Source: Viscum album
Lineage: Eukaryota > Streptophyta > Magnoliopsida > Santalales > Viscaceae
Direction: 5' to 3'
NCBI GenBank assembly: GCA_963277665.1
Contig: OY728142.1
Coordinates: forward strand, 9,314,001 to 9,378,000
DNA: 64,000 nt
Part shown: piece by piece, positions 36,727-49,408 of the stretch
Numbering within the stretch: the stretch's first letter is position 1
Layout: each line of letters starts with the position of its first letter
The notes under the pieces: model-generated
Told to the model about the DNA's origin: nothing
Seen by the model: only the letters and a program-made list of their open reading frames with translations
Database searches by the model: none
Program-made: the position numbers and the translations under genes

Positions 36727-39122
36727 TATTAAACACAAATTTTTTTATGAGAAATATTATTTTTAATTTTATTGATGTCTTGTGTTGTATGATACACCAT
36801 GATTAGCTTGCATGGTATGAAACACTTCATTAGCTTGTAGTATACAGAACACTATTCTTGGCTTGTGTTGCACGCAAGAGGGACCTTCCTCAATGGTGTG
36901 TGTTGTACGCAATACTGATCCCCACTAAACAATGATATGTTGTAAAAATAATATAATGAACTAGCCTTTATGAATATTATTAACCAATTTTTAAATTTGA
37001 TAACATTATCATTAATTCTACACATATTCTAGAACATGGTGTGAGAAAAAAAATATTTTTTCGGATAAGAGAAGCATTTTTAAAAAAATAGAGTTTTGTC
37101 ACCTTTTAATGGCGCACCAACTTTAAATAAATTTTTTGACAAGTTTATAAGTTAAATTTGACAAATTAACCTTATTTTTCTGAATCATGACATAAAAAAT
37201 TACATTGGATGATTTTTTTGACATTATTCTGATAACCGTCATATTTGGATGAATATTAAAAATACGCTTATTTTTAATTCAAAAACATATTTTTCATCAA
37301 GATAAATTATATTTTTATATTTTAATATTGAATATTTTTAAAGTATAAATAGAATATATTTTTACCATTTAATATAATGTATGTCATTAACATTAATTTT
37401 ACATTGAATTCATTGGTAAAACATTGTCAATCTTTTGAAATATTTTATCTTTTAAAACCTGTTTTCTCAACAGCGGGATTAATTTTAAATTAAATACTTC
37501 CACTTCTTTGTATTTAACATGGAAAATTTTATTCCATATTTGGAATTAGTAAGTTCAAATCATGTAAATATACTATCTTTTATTTTTAGGAATTATGAAT
37601 AGTAACTACGGTTAAATTTTTTACCATAGTTAAAGGTAAATCGGGTAATTAAGGGTAAATATAATATTATAAAATTATCCTAAAACTTGATTAATATAAT
37701 TTTATGAATAAATTTTTCCTTAAATCATACTTGGGTCTAAATGGAATCAACTGGAACCCAATTGGATGTGATTAAGACCTTTAATTTAATTTATTTAAAG
37801 AAAGTGAAAGATGTCTCACTGAAACATTAATAATTCAAGAATTTTTAATATATGTTTATACAAAATATAAATTCGATTATAAATACTCCTTTGAAAGGTA
37901 AATTTTTTTCTCTTTGTTATGGTAATTTATTTATAATTTTTAAGAAATATTTAATTACCTCAATAACTTATACATTAATGATGGAAAAATTATTTATTTA
38001 GTGAAAAATCAATAATATAGTTTTTATGCAAATAATAATACCCATTAAAAACCCAAAAACCTGACACAAACTCATTGTACATGTATATCTAGACTATAAT
38101 AATCCAATGGTAGAATTGTGGGCCATTTGGAACCTTCTAAATGATATTATGACACATATATTATTTTATTTTAAATAATGTCAATGTTGTCATCTTCATA
38201 ATTTAATAAATACAAAAATTTAGAAGTTGTGATTTTAATATGATATATTCATGTACAAGTATTCTTATGTAGGATATTAGATATATCTTATTCATGGTAT
38301 TTTATTATTAATTTTCATGCAACAAATAAGTATATTAATTAATTATACAAAAATGTTGTAGTAATTATTTTATTAAGATGAATATCAAATAAATGGATTT
38401 AAAAATATTAAAATAAATGTAATATAAAGAAATTATTGTTCTCCATGACGTTTTTAGAAAAATATAACAAGTTATAAATATTATAAATATTTTGGTTCGA
38501 ATATATCTTGTGTGTGGATTTAATTTAAATTCAATTAATTGAATAGTGTTAAAATTGACACTATTGATATTTTATAAAAATAACATATTATTAAATTGTT
38601 TAAAAATCAGAAATATATTTAAAAATTAAAAATTGAAATTTATATTGGCTAAAATGTAATAATGTATCTAATTATGTAAAATTAACGTAACATAATAATG
38701 TATTTATAACAATTTATAAATTATAATATTATTACCGCAAATAAAAAAAATTATTAAATACGGATAAATAAAAATGATAAGGTTTAAAATAAATTTAAAA
38801 CATGTATAAAATTTATTGGTTTATGAGATTAAAACCCTATCTAATCCCATATTCTAATTTAGATATTTTTGCCGGTTTTTAAGTGGGGTTTGACATTATT
38901 AATAATTAATATTTTTGAGGACTCCAAAAGATCCCCTCTCTTTTCGAATAAAATGGAACCTCATCCCTATCTTCATCACACCATTATGAGAATTAAAACT
39001 TAGATAACACCTTACCTTACTATTATCCACAAATATAGTAACATTTTTTAGATTTTGGTCTTCTCAAAAGACCAACTCTAGTCCCGTAAGAGGAAGTTCA
39101 AAGGAGCTGCGTCGAAGAAGAG

Positions 39123-40001
39123 GTAATATGTTCTACTGATTCATTCAAGTTTCTTTTTTCATATAATTACTCTTCTTTGGTTTTTTCAATATAAAGTAAT
39201 AACATAAGTATAAATAATATAATGATATGTTATTATAAATATTAAATAACCCTATTTCACCTTCTAACCATCCTACGAAAATATGAAATCACTGCACGTG
39301 CGTACGTACGGCTTACCATCTCCATTCTGTGGGGTAATATGTTTTTCCACCACCACCTTACATGGATGGGTATAATGTTGGAAATATTAAATATATATAA
39401 TTATAAAAAAATAATAATAATTCTTATATATTATATCTTCCACTCCAATTCAATTCAATAATTATGGGAACGATATCACCGCACATGCGTACGTACGAAT
39501 TACCGTCTTCACGATGCGATGAGATTCATTCTCCATGTTAACCATTCAAGAATGATTATAATTTATATAGATTAAGTAATAATAAAATATATGAAATATT
39601 AATGATACTTTATTTATGTATATAAATTTTTCATTTACTTCAATTCAATTTAATAAGGAAAATAAAATAGTCTTCATGCGTACGTACGGCCTACCGTCTC
39701 CATGAACGGTGTATTTAATTACATTTATCTATATATTATATATATATATACTATGAATATATATTATATATAAATCATGTTATACATTCTGGAATTAATT
39801 AATCATTATCTAATTAATCATATGATTAATCTCATGTCAAAACACGTACGATAAATGAAATGATTTCCACCAAAACGCTGCTTAAACATGGAATTGACAA
39901 ATGAAAGGGTGACGTAAAGTCGTAAGTGCTTCATATATGATGTCATAAATATTATTATGGTTATTTTATAAGTTATTAATATGTTTAAACTCACTATACA
40001 G
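39123..40001 (+). other. Intron-like segment in B 5' LTR (GT-AG, 879 bp)
   Basis: The exon side is CGAAGAAGAG, the segment begins GTAATATG and ends CACTATACAG, then GAGTCTCGG. Both splice dinucleotides are intact, making this the best reference copy. The 29 bases after the acceptor, up to ATTGG, align without gaps to the 29 bases after AAGAAGAG in E. AT-rich throughout, as plant introns are. Confidence 0.7.
39296..39704 (+). repeat. Three dispersed CGTACG-type motifs in B 5' LTR
   Basis: Blocks start at 39296, 39484 and 39674; each has GCGTACGTACG followed by a TACCGTCT or TACCATCT type tail. Spacing is about 190 bp. They are the reverse complement of the A triplet because B lies on the other strand. 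Confidence 0.8.
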
Positions 40002-41337
40002 GAGTCTCGGAAACATATAGAAGAAATTGGACATATGGTAATGGATAATTATTCCAATATCATTCTTATCCGAGATTATTTATTCGTAAGTATTTACTAG
40101 GGTTATGTTTATCATCCATGTCCATGTTTTCTAAAAAACATTTCATAAAATGTTTAATATTCTTCCGTGTATGTTTAATGTTATTTTTACCCTTTTATGA
40201 CCTTTACCACAAGGTATTGAAGGAATCTTTATTTTGTTTACCATACAATTTACTTTTGACTTTTCAAACAAAAGTATGAAGAGAATGTTTTTTAAGCTTA
40301 TACGGCATGAAAAGATTTCTTACGGTTTAATAATGCCTTATTTTAATGAAGCTTCCAATACATTATTTCATGATTATTTTCCACAAAATTCCTTTTCTTT
40401 TAAAATTACATGGCATTTTTTGAAAAGAAAATGATTTTGAAGAGTAAAAATATTTTCCTTAAGATTTCATTTCAAGTGTTTTATCAGAACTATTTCCCAT
40501 ATAAGTGAAACTATTTAGAATGATTATGTTTCAAGTATAATGTATCTATTATTTATATGGATTGATTTTTCATATGATTAAATGATATCAATTTTCTTTA
40601 TAAGGATTATTTTATAGTGGGATGATGTTTATGAAACCCATTATATTCATTGGGTTATGATGAATGATTTATGTTTATTTTGTGGAACACGTAAGATTGA
40701 TTTCATTATGAGATGTGTGAGACCTATATCTCCCACAAATGCATTGGGTAATGATTTATATCTCATGAGATAGACATGGATAAAATGGTAGATAGAATCA
40801 GTTTCAGTAATACAGGGCTGGAACGGCTGGTAAACCTGGTTTAGTAACAGACTTTATCCACTATGATGGTCTTGGAATCAATGAATTGGCTACTATGGAA
40901 ATAATATCATGTGCATAATGGTCTTCCACAATTATATGTTTTATTCCCATGATATTTTATCATTATTAATGTTCCTTTCTAATGTATTTCATATGTACTG
41001 CCACGATTTATGTCATTACTCATGTTTTATGTTAATGTTTTTAGGTTCAAATATTTATGTATTGTTTGATGTTATCCATGTTTAAACTTAATAGGAATTT
41101 TAGCTCACCCTTTTTATGATTTCACTTCCCCAAGATATAAATAAGGGTTTTAGATAAGAAAAAAAGGAGAAGAACTTTATGGGAGATGTTAAATATCTTT
41201 CACAAAGATTAGAAGTTTTAATCCGAGTTTCCAAAGACACTAAACTATTACAGTACTTTGGTGTTTGTATTTTTATTTAATAAGTACTCCGAAAAAGTAA
41301 TGTAACATTCATGTATGTCAATATTGGCGTCTCTGCA

Positions 41338-41356
41338 GTTGGTATTATAGGAAAGG
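41338..41356 (+). other. Primer-binding site of element B
   Basis: GTTGGTATTATAGGAAAGG right after the LTR end; it corresponds to GTTGGTATCAAAGGAAAGG of A with one substitution and one inserted or deleted base region. Initiator-Met tRNA type. Confidence 0.8.
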
Positions 41357-41596
41357 TTTTTCTAAACTTTAGAAACTAGGATGCGAAAACATTAGTGAGA
41401 TCTATAGATATATTTCTAAGGTATGTCTAGCGATGTCCCTAAAAATATGTATATGTATAGCTTATTGTCCTAGAATTACAGTATCAATTTTTGAATTAAT
41501 CCGAATGTGATAGATATTTAAGGTACTTCTCCTTTATAATTTTGTTTTCCTAGCATGATTTTTTCCTCTAACACTATTCTTTTTGGGTTTTAGATA

Positions 41597-42600
41597 ATGG
41601 ATGAAACCCGAAGGAACCTTGTTAATGATCAATGCTATAGGAAATGCACTGATTGAACATATGAACAATACAATGTTATGGGGGATGGAATGAAAAATAT
41701 TATTGCTATACTTACAGAAGATATGAATCATTATGGACTTCCAAATGAGTAGAGAAGGGAACAACATTCTATTGAGCCCTTCATGAGGCAGCGTCCACCT
41801 TCTTTCTGTGGGTCTTCTGATCTAATTGTTGCTGAACAATGGATCAGTAACATTGAAAAGATATTTTCCATACTTCGTTATTCAGAACATCAAAAAGTTA
41901 TTTTGGATTTTTACCATTTAGAAGGTGAAGCAGACCAGTGGTGGACTCTAATTAAGAATTCAAGGCTCCATGATGAAATTGAATCCATGGAATGATACTA
42001 GTTCAAGAACATGTTTTTCAGTAAGTACATCACTAATATTCTTCGAACCATGATGGAAAAAGAGTTCCTTGAGATTACAAAAAAAATATGAATCTATCAG
42101 TATATACGAGGTGAATTTGACAAGGCTTTCAAGGTATGCATCTGGCATTATCATCTACCCGAAAGTAGTGTTACTTGATTCTTCAATGGCTTAAAACAAA
42201 GACTTCGAATGGAATTAGCTATAATAGAATTCATTAGGTATGAATAAATTTTTCGTTTTCTATCAAGGAAGAACTAGATGTTGGTGTTACATATCCATCT
42301 CATGGTTTTGACAAGAAATGAAAGATGGAGTTCAAGGAAAAATCTCAAAACAATGGTGAAAGGAAGTTGAATATTTTTTATGCTCAAAGTGTGGAAAGAA
42401 GCATGGTGGAGACTATCATAAAGAGATTAGAAAAAATATTTAAGTGGGGAAAATAAGGTCATCGTGCATCTATGTGTCAAAGTAATGGGAAAATGGTATC
42501 TAATGATGTGAATAGGAAAAAAACTACAGAGAACGCACCACCAACACTTTAATTCTACAAGTGCAATGAAATAGGGAATTATGTTATCCAATGCCATATT
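41597..42600 (+). pseudogene. Ty3/gypsy gag relic of element B
   Basis: Starts at ATG 41597 (MDETRRN, compare MAGTRRN of A). The open piece 41783-41995 includes PPSFCGSSDL, EQWISNIEKIF and FYHLEGEADQWW, the core of a plant chromovirus gag. After a stop, LFFNG-type and RMELAI blocks follow (about 42120-42225). The zinc-binding part has CSKCGKKHGGDY (about 42380), then WGKxGHRASMC (about 42430-42475, first cysteine lost) and FYKCNEIGNYVIQC (about 42553-42594, first Cys to Phe, His to Asn). No protease, RT or integrase follows. Confidence 0.88.
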
Positions 42601-43317
42601 TCAAGTGTTAATGATGATTAGCATCAATTAACTCTTCAGGAAAAGGACAATGGTAAGTCACATGCGATCAGTATTGGTGATTTTGAATATGAAAATGAAG
42701 TTTTGGAAGGATTAATTATATATGAAATGGGATTCCAAAATAGTGTTGTGGAATCTCATTTATAGTATTATGGAATATTGGAATATAAATGTATTGGTTT
42801 TCAATAATTGTATGGTACCCCTAACAATGAAAATTGATTGAAATATTTTTGGAAATAAGTTGATATGCACATAATAAAGGGATACAGAGAAAATAATATT
42901 TTTGATAGTATTAATGAGCTCATGACTGATATAAGGACAAATGGACATTGTGGTTTGAGTATATATAAATTTTGGGATTTTGGTATGTAGAAATAATTAA
43001 GTTCTGGCAGCATTCATGTTTTCACTAAGGTTCTAGGTTAATTAATGTTTCAAGAGAATACATGATAAAGGTATTCACATGTTTGTAATATGACCATCAA
43101 GATATATCTTATGATATTTGGGGGATAAATTATTGGTTTCACATGCTTGGTAGATGACATCTCTAGTAATCTGTTTCTTTATACTATGAGTTTGGACAGA
43201 AGTATTTATGATAAGACTAAAGGTTTGAATGGATTAAGTTATACATAAGATAATATTGTTTAAGGCTAGATCTTTTTGATATTATTTCTGAAATGTTATA
43301 ATAGTATAGTTTTAAAA
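42601..43317 (+). other. Element B internal noncoding region
   Basis: About 700 bp between gag and the SINE with no recognisable domain and no long open frame in the element's direction. Minus-strand open pieces here (42760-43013) have no family residues and are taken as chance. Confidence 0.6.
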
Positions 43318-43440
43318 AAATTACAACCCGTAGGAAGGGCAAAAACCCGTCACATCGAACAAGGATGCGGGAATCGAACCCACAACTGAAGTGCGATAGG
43401 CCTTTATCACCGACCAATGGCCTATAGGAAGTCTCTGGTT
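43318..43440 (-). repeat. tRNA-derived SINE-like insertion in element B
   Basis: On the minus strand it shows GGCCATTGGTCGGTG (A-box region) and GTGGGTTCGATTCC (B box at about 43370-43380), followed by a tail with GTGACGGGTTTTTGCCC. It matches the copy at 27857-27985 over the tRNA-like part and flank. In both elements it reads opposite to gag and lies about 0.8 kb downstream of the zinc knuckle. Confidence 0.7.
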
Positions 43441-44114
43441 TTTATAAATTATTTTCATTTTATTAAGTTGTATGATAGATGGAGTATAAGTTCATTTTAG
43501 GAGCCATATATGATTAATCTCACCATAGATGGAATTAAGTATATTTAATAACAACTGCTAACCTTTTTTTGATAGAGAAATATGGAATGACCAATCATTC
43601 TATCACATGATCTGCTAAAACTACAAGAATGACAAATTAAACCTCATTTCATTAAATAAGAGATGTAGTGGAAATTGATCATGGATTGACCAACAATGAT
43701 ATTACACTAAAATCAATTAAGTATTTTTCCTTATGAAAACATTCATCAACATTAGGTAAATGATCTTGAAAACCAAAAAATGTTTTCCTAGTACCCACAT
43801 ATCCGATAAATAAGATAACATCTTAGATAATCACAAATTTATAGCTGTGTGATTGCTGGATTTTTCAAATCCATGTTCTCTACCACTCTACATCAGAACA
43901 TGATGGTTAGATTTCTCTTCCATATACAAATTTTCACATATGTTCTCCTATGTGGAAACCCAGTGATGAGTTAATTTGGGTAAACATTATGTTTCATACT
44001 TTATTTTTTTAAATTATATTTTATTATTCTTTTTTACAATGTGAGTTTCATTTAAATAAACTGTCAAGTAGTAAATTATTTATAACCCTAATGAATTTCG
44101 GGGTCGAAATTCAT
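43441..44114 (+). other. Element B internal region, 3' part
   Basis: Noncoding; 43880-44110 matches A at 27180-27470 inverted, including the stretch GTGGAAACCCAGTGATG. No domain seen. Confidence 0.6.
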
Positions 44115-44132
44115 TTTTAGAGGGATAGAATT
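44115..44132 (+). other. Polypurine tract of element B
   Basis: TTTTTAGAGGGATAGAAT lies directly before the LTR start TGACACCCC; it is weaker than the A copy, which has GGGGGG. Confidence 0.75.
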
Positions 44133-46349
44133 TGACACCCCAATATATTATGAGAAAGATTGTTTTTAATTTTATTAATGTCTTGTTTTGTTCACTACAC
44201 CAACATTATCTTGTGCTATACGAAAACTTTATTAGATTATAGTATACACAACACTATTATTGGCTTGTGTTACACACAAGAGCGACCTTCCTCAATAGCA
44301 TGTGTTGTATGCAATATCGAGCTTCACTAAAAAAAATATATTATTATAATAATATTATGAACTAAACATTATGAATAGTATTATCCACATATTAAATTTT
44401 ATAACGTTATCATTCATCTTACACATATTCTAGAACATGGTATGAGAACAATATTAATTTTTCGGATAAAAGAAGTATTTAAAAAAAATGCTGATTGGTT
44501 TCCTTTTGATGGAACACCAATTTTAAATCTAATTTTTAACCAGTTTAAATGTTAAATATGAAAAATTGAACTTCTTCTTTTGAATCCGGACATAAAAATT
44601 TTCATTAGATAGAATTTTGACATTATTCTGATAACCATCATATTTTGATGAATAGTAAAAGTACAAAAATTTTAAATTAAAAAAAACATCATTCATTGAG
44701 ATAAATTATATGGTTAAACTATAATATTTAATGATTTTAAAGTATAAATAGAATATATTTTTTACCATTTAGTGTAATTTATTTCATTATCATTAATTTT
44801 ATATTGAATTCATAGGTAAAAACATTTCAATATTTTTCAATATTGTAAATTCTAAAACCCATTTTCTCCACAACAGGATTAATTTTAAATTAAATACTTC
44901 CACTTATGTGTATTGAATTTGAAAAATGGATTCAATATTTGGAATCATGAGTTCAAAATTATGTTAATATGCTACTTTTAATTAATAGGAATTAAGAATA
45001 GTAACTAGGGTAAATTTTATTTACAGTAGTTAAAGGTAAATTGGGTAATTAAGGGTAAATATAATATTATAAAATTACCCTAACAATTGTCTTAATATAA
45101 TAGGATGATTATATTTTTTACTAAATCCTACTTGGGTATAAATGGATTCTGTTTGAACCCCCTTGGATGTGCTTAAGTCCTTTAATTTATTTTATTTAAG
45201 GAAGGTAAAATATGTATCACTAAAACATTATTAATTAAAGTATTTTTAATATAAGGTTATAAATAATATAAATTATATTATAAATAATCATTTGAAATAT
45301 AAAATGTTTTTATTTGTCATTGAATTTTATTTGTAATTTTTAATAAATTTTTTATTTACTTAAATAGATTCTACATTAATGATGCATAAATTATTTATTT
45401 ATTGAAAAATTAAAAATACAGTTTGGATTCAAATAATAATACCCATAAAATTCCCAAACACCAGACCAAAACATATTGGTCGTTTATATCTAAACCATAA
45501 TAATTCAATGGTATAATTGTGGACTATTTAGAGCCATATAAAAGATATTATAACACTTATATTATTTTATTTTAACTAATGTCAAAGTTCCCACCTTCAT
45601 AATTTAATAAATATAACAATTTAGATGTTATGATTTTAAGCTGATAAATTAGACTAAAAGTATTATTATTTAAGATATTATATTTATCTGCATCATAGTA
45701 TTTTATTTTTAATTTTTATTCCACAAATATTTATATTAAATAATTATACAAAAATGTTGTAGTAATTATTTTATTAAGAGAGATATTAAATAAATGGTTT
45801 TAAAAATATTAAAATAAAGGTTATATAAACAAATTAATGTGATCCATGAATTTTATATATGGTTATGACAAGTTATGAATCTATTAAGTATTTTGGTTCG
45901 AATATATATTCTTTTTGGATTTAATTTAAATTCAAATAATTGAATAGTGTCAAAATTTACACTATTGATATTTTATAAAAATAACATATTATTAAATTGT
46001 TTAAAACACACAAAAATATTTAAAAATTACAAATTGAAATTTATATAGTCTAAAATGTAATAATTTATATATTTATTGAAAATTCACATAACATAAGTAT
46101 GTATTACTAACATTTTAGAAATTATAATATTATTACAGCATATAAAATTAAATAGATTAAATAAAGATAAATCAAAACGATAAGTTTTAAAATAAACTTA
46201 AAACATGACTAAATTTTATTAGTTGATTATATTACAACCTTATCTCTTCTCATCTTAGAATTTATTGATTTTTGGAGGTTTTTATGTAGGGTTTGATTTT
46301 ATTATTAATTAATGTTTTTGAAGTTTCCAAAAGTTCCCCTCTCTACTCT

Positions 46350-46356
46350 TATAAAA
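46350..46356 (+). promoter_or_regulatory. TATA box of B 3' LTR
   Basis: CTCTTATAAAAAGGCACC followed by a C/T-rich stretch with CTCCTCCTCACACC, the plus-strand counterpart of the A and E promoters. Confidence 0.78.
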
Positions 46357-46425
46357 AGGCACCTCATCCTTCTCCTCCTCACACCATTTTTAGTTTTCAA
46401 TCTCGGAAAACCCCTAACCATTACT

Positions 46426-46430
46426 CTTAT
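46426..46430. other. Target-site duplication of solo LTR E, left copy (CTTAT)
   Basis: CTTAT occurs immediately before the left end of E and again at 51209-51213 after its right end. Removing E and one copy restores sequence aligned with the B 5' LTR near 39030. Confidence 0.85.
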
Positions 46431-46595
46431 TATAACGACCCATAATTTACATACATTGTTAATACTTCAAAATTGAAGCACACTTATTACAACATATGAC
46501 AAAACCACAAAGGACCGTATAGGTATAGTGCCTTTAGAAATTGGGAAACATAAACAACTGGTTCATAAATCTTCTACAGTGCCTCCCATTTATTT

Positions 46596-46600
46596 CATCA
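46596..46600. other. Target-site duplication of solo LTR F, left copy (CATCA)
   Basis: CATCA lies at 46596-46600 and 48092-48096, directly flanking TGTTAGGG...GCCCAACA. Confidence 0.88.
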
Positions 46601-47274
46601 TGTTAGGGCCAATAGGGGCCTATATACCCTGAGAGGGGGGGGGGGGTGAATCAGGGTATGTATATTCTTTTTCAAAATACTTTCTGCCCCACTGGATCTT
46701 GACCTCTTTATTACAAGGGTCACTTTGTCTGCACTTGTGTGTATGTTATGATCAGTTAGTTTCTTCTTTATCATATGATGCTTCGAATGCAGTGTAGGGA
46801 TGAGACCAGGCAGACACTGCGATTTAACTTGGTTCACCACTTAGGGCTACGTCCAAGGAGCATACGCCGACAAGTTGTCGGTTCGTACCAAATTCCACTA
46901 ACTTCACTAGCTGTGGATTACAATGTTCGGGCTAGATCACTTCTATGCCCAGGCTCACTGCCTATACAAGGTTTAGGGTCAGCTCACTGCTTTCCCAAGG
47001 GTCACTCTCTATTTCTCTCTCTATGGCTCACTGTCGGTGGAGAGGATCACCTTCTTCCTCTTCCTAAGCTCACTTCTCTTGGAAGGAATCCACTCACAGT
47101 TTATAGACCTGTAGGTCTCTTCATTTGCATGAATGAATGCATCTTCTCTTGTATGTAGATGCTCTGTTGAAGTACAACTTTCACCCATAGATGAATATCT
47201 CTTTGCACCGAAGGTATCAGGCAAACTTCCAGCTTCCACACAGTCTGAAAATCACTGCGGGAACAAAACCTTAC

Positions 47275-47805
47275 TTGGCGCGCAAGACAACCTCGGCGCG
47301 CAAGTATCGGCGCGCAAGTCACAACGGGCGCGCAAGTCCTCCTCTGACACTTGCGCGACACAAGCTTCCTCAACTCCAAACTTGCACGACTCTGATCCCT
47401 TTACGCCCAAACCACTATTGGCACGCAACTGCAAACCGGCGCGTAACTTCTAACACCGGCGCACAACTTCAACCACTGGCGCGCAAGTCCCACCTGCGCG
47501 ACCACACACACCACTTGCGCGACCACCACACCTGCGTGACGGGAGCTCTCGTTTGAACTCCGGTGAGAAATGAGGAGGGGTGGTCCGGTATTTATAGGCA
47601 ATCTGACCACCCTGCGCGACGGCGCGCAAGTCACCCGCGCGACCCAATCGCGGCGCGCAAGTCTTCTCTCCTTTTAGACACTTGCGCGACCAACTCCCAA
47701 ACTTGCGCGAACCTATTTCCTTAGCCATATTTTTATCTTCTGATCTTGAAAAACATATGGCGCGCAAGTTTCCTATACTCCAAGTCCACGGCGCGCAAGT
47801 CCCTT
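47275..47805. repeat. About 20 copies of a GGCGCGCAAGT motif, both orientations
   Basis: GGCGCGCAAGTC or its complement ACTTGCGCG recurs at, for example, 47277, 47296, 47310, 47327, 47349, 47477, 47611, 47652, 47680, 47700, 47760 and 47790, with one-base variants such as GGCACGCAACT and GGCGCGTAACT. They lie on both sides of the TATA box. Spacing is irregular, so this is not a simple tandem array. Confidence 0.85.
47589..47596 (-). promoter_or_regulatory. TATA box of solo LTR F
   Basis: Minus strand GCCTATAAATACCGG. Same core as the copia LTR promoter at 6551-6558. Confidence 0.7.
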
Positions 47806-49230
47806 TACCAAAAACACTTTTCTTCATTTGCCAATTTTCAGGCCCAAAAATTTGGCAAACACTGGAAAACGGCGTCACCTTGTATCTGTTCTTTTGTACC
47901 GCCTCCAGATCTTCCATTCCTTTTATCGACGTTCTTGAATCAAACATGGATCGTTGACCTCAGCTCTTGAACTCGACATTCCATCATGAAATCCTCTTTG
48001 TCAACAATCACAACGCAGATGTCCACTTTGTCAACAAACACAATCACCTCAAAAAGGCTTCAATGATACCTTGAGGGATTTTTGCCCAACACATCATAAC
48101 TAGGGTCCCTTTTTAGCATATTCTACTTAATATCCATCTTCCTGACCTGGGGAAAAGAAAACATAAAAGGGTGATCTCAAATGCTCACCAAGGGAAAATA
48201 AAGGAAATAAAAAATCATATCATATCTTTTTGAAAATCATAACCTGCAAAAGAGATCATAATATCTTAACATGGAATAAATCATAGAAGTGAAAATGAGA
48301 TCACCATATTCATAAGATGAAACTTGAAACTTTGTGGAATGCACACATAATCATGGAAAATCATTTCGTGTTAGTCATGACTCATTTCCAAGACTATCAT
48401 AGCGGACAAAGTCCATTTCTGAACGGAGTTCACTCCTTGTTTCAGTCCTGTATCACTGAACCGAAATAACCTTCCGTTCCAGCCATGTCTATCTCATGAG
48501 ATATAAATATTTACCCAATGCATTGGAGGGAGATATAGGTCCCACCCATCTTATAATGAATCCTTTCTTATGTGTTCCACATAATCATATACAATACATC
48601 AGAGCGTAACCCATGTAATAAAAATGGAATTCTTAAACAACATGACATTATAAAACAATTCATATAAGATAAAGGAATTCATAATAATATTTCCATCACA
48701 ACATAATCAAATCCATGTAATAATATGGATAAAAACAGAACCCTTTGTTATCTTAGATGGAAAATAATTTTGATAAAACACTTGAACTCCATTCTTGAGG
48801 AAAATATCCTTTCTACTTTAAAATCACTTTTCCTTTCTTAACATGTCATAAAATTATAAACTAAAAGAAGTTGATTAAAAATAAAATTGAAAACTTGTAA
48901 AGGAATATTCCTGGAAATAATTTTTTAAAAATTCATTCATGCCGTATAAGTTAAAAAAAACATTCTTTGTACTTTTGTCAGAGAAGTCAAAAAGTACCTC
49001 GTACGAAAAATGACAAAAGATTCCTTTCATATTCTTTACCAAAAACTCACCAAAGGGTAAAATTGGATTTAAACTATTGTAATTGGATGGAAACAATATT
49101 ACATATTGAGGGAACATGGATGTGGATGAAAAAATACACCCCAGTAAATGCCAAAGTAAAAACAATCTCGGATAAAAATGAGATTGTGATATTTTCCCTT
49201 ACCTTAGGTCCGATTTGCATTGTACGTGTC

Positions 49231-49246
49231 TGAAGATCCTCTTCTT
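49231..49246 (-). other. Exon-exon-like junction in solo LTR E
   Basis: On the minus strand AAGAAGAG (49239-49246) is joined to GATCTTCA (49231-49238). In A and B these two flanks are separated by 829-895 bp beginning GT/GC and ending AG or a mutated AG. The join is exact to the base as far as alignment by eye can tell. Confidence 0.68.
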
Positions 49247-49408
49247 TGGAACGCCTCTTTGAATCCTCCACTTAAGGAACTAATATTGGTCTTTGAAGAA
49301 GACCAGGACCTCTAGGATTATTCTAGGGAAGTAGAGAGGATAAAATGGAAGGGGTTGGCCGAGCTTGAGTGCTCAAATTGGTGTGAGGAGGAGGGGGAGG
49401 AGGTGCCC

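Larger units (their letters stand above)
36727..41337 (+). repeat. 5' LTR of element B
   Basis: 4611 bp, starting TATTAAACAC (TG changed to TA) and ending GTCTCTGCA next to the primer-binding site. The TATA region near 38950 is mutated (GAATAAAATGG). It contains an intron-like segment with intact GT and AG ends and the CGTACG triplet. The open piece at 40234-40434 is a chance frame in LTR sequence that recurs, with changes, in the other copies. Confidence 0.9.
46601..48091 (-). mobile_element. Solo LTR F of a Ty1/copia element
   Basis: 1491 bp with inverted ends TGTTAGGGC and GCCCAACA (one mismatch) and a perfect 5-bp duplication, with no internal region. Much more GC-rich than its surroundings. 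A TATAAATA box at 47589-47596 on the minus strand and the GAGGGGG...TGAAT tract near the left end resemble the copia LTR at 5770-7430, so it is read as a minus-oriented copia solo LTR. It also has a run of 12 G (46635-46646). Many overlapping open pieces on both strands across 46598-47970 follow from high GC and few stops, not from a gene. Confidence 0.85.

Noticed and set aside
40234..40434. 66-codon plus-strand open frame in the B 5' LTR
   Set aside because: Homologous LTR sequence in the other copies keeps the bases but not an open frame, and the peptide is low-complexity with no family residues.
41534..41767. 77-codon minus-strand frame
   Set aside because: Antisense to the gag start of element B; it resembles the antisense frame in A only because the gag sequences are homologous.
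46598..47970. Dense overlapping open frames of 60-165 codons on both strands
   Set aside because: They fall inside solo LTR F, overlap in several frames and result from high GC and few stop codons; no frame shows a known domain.
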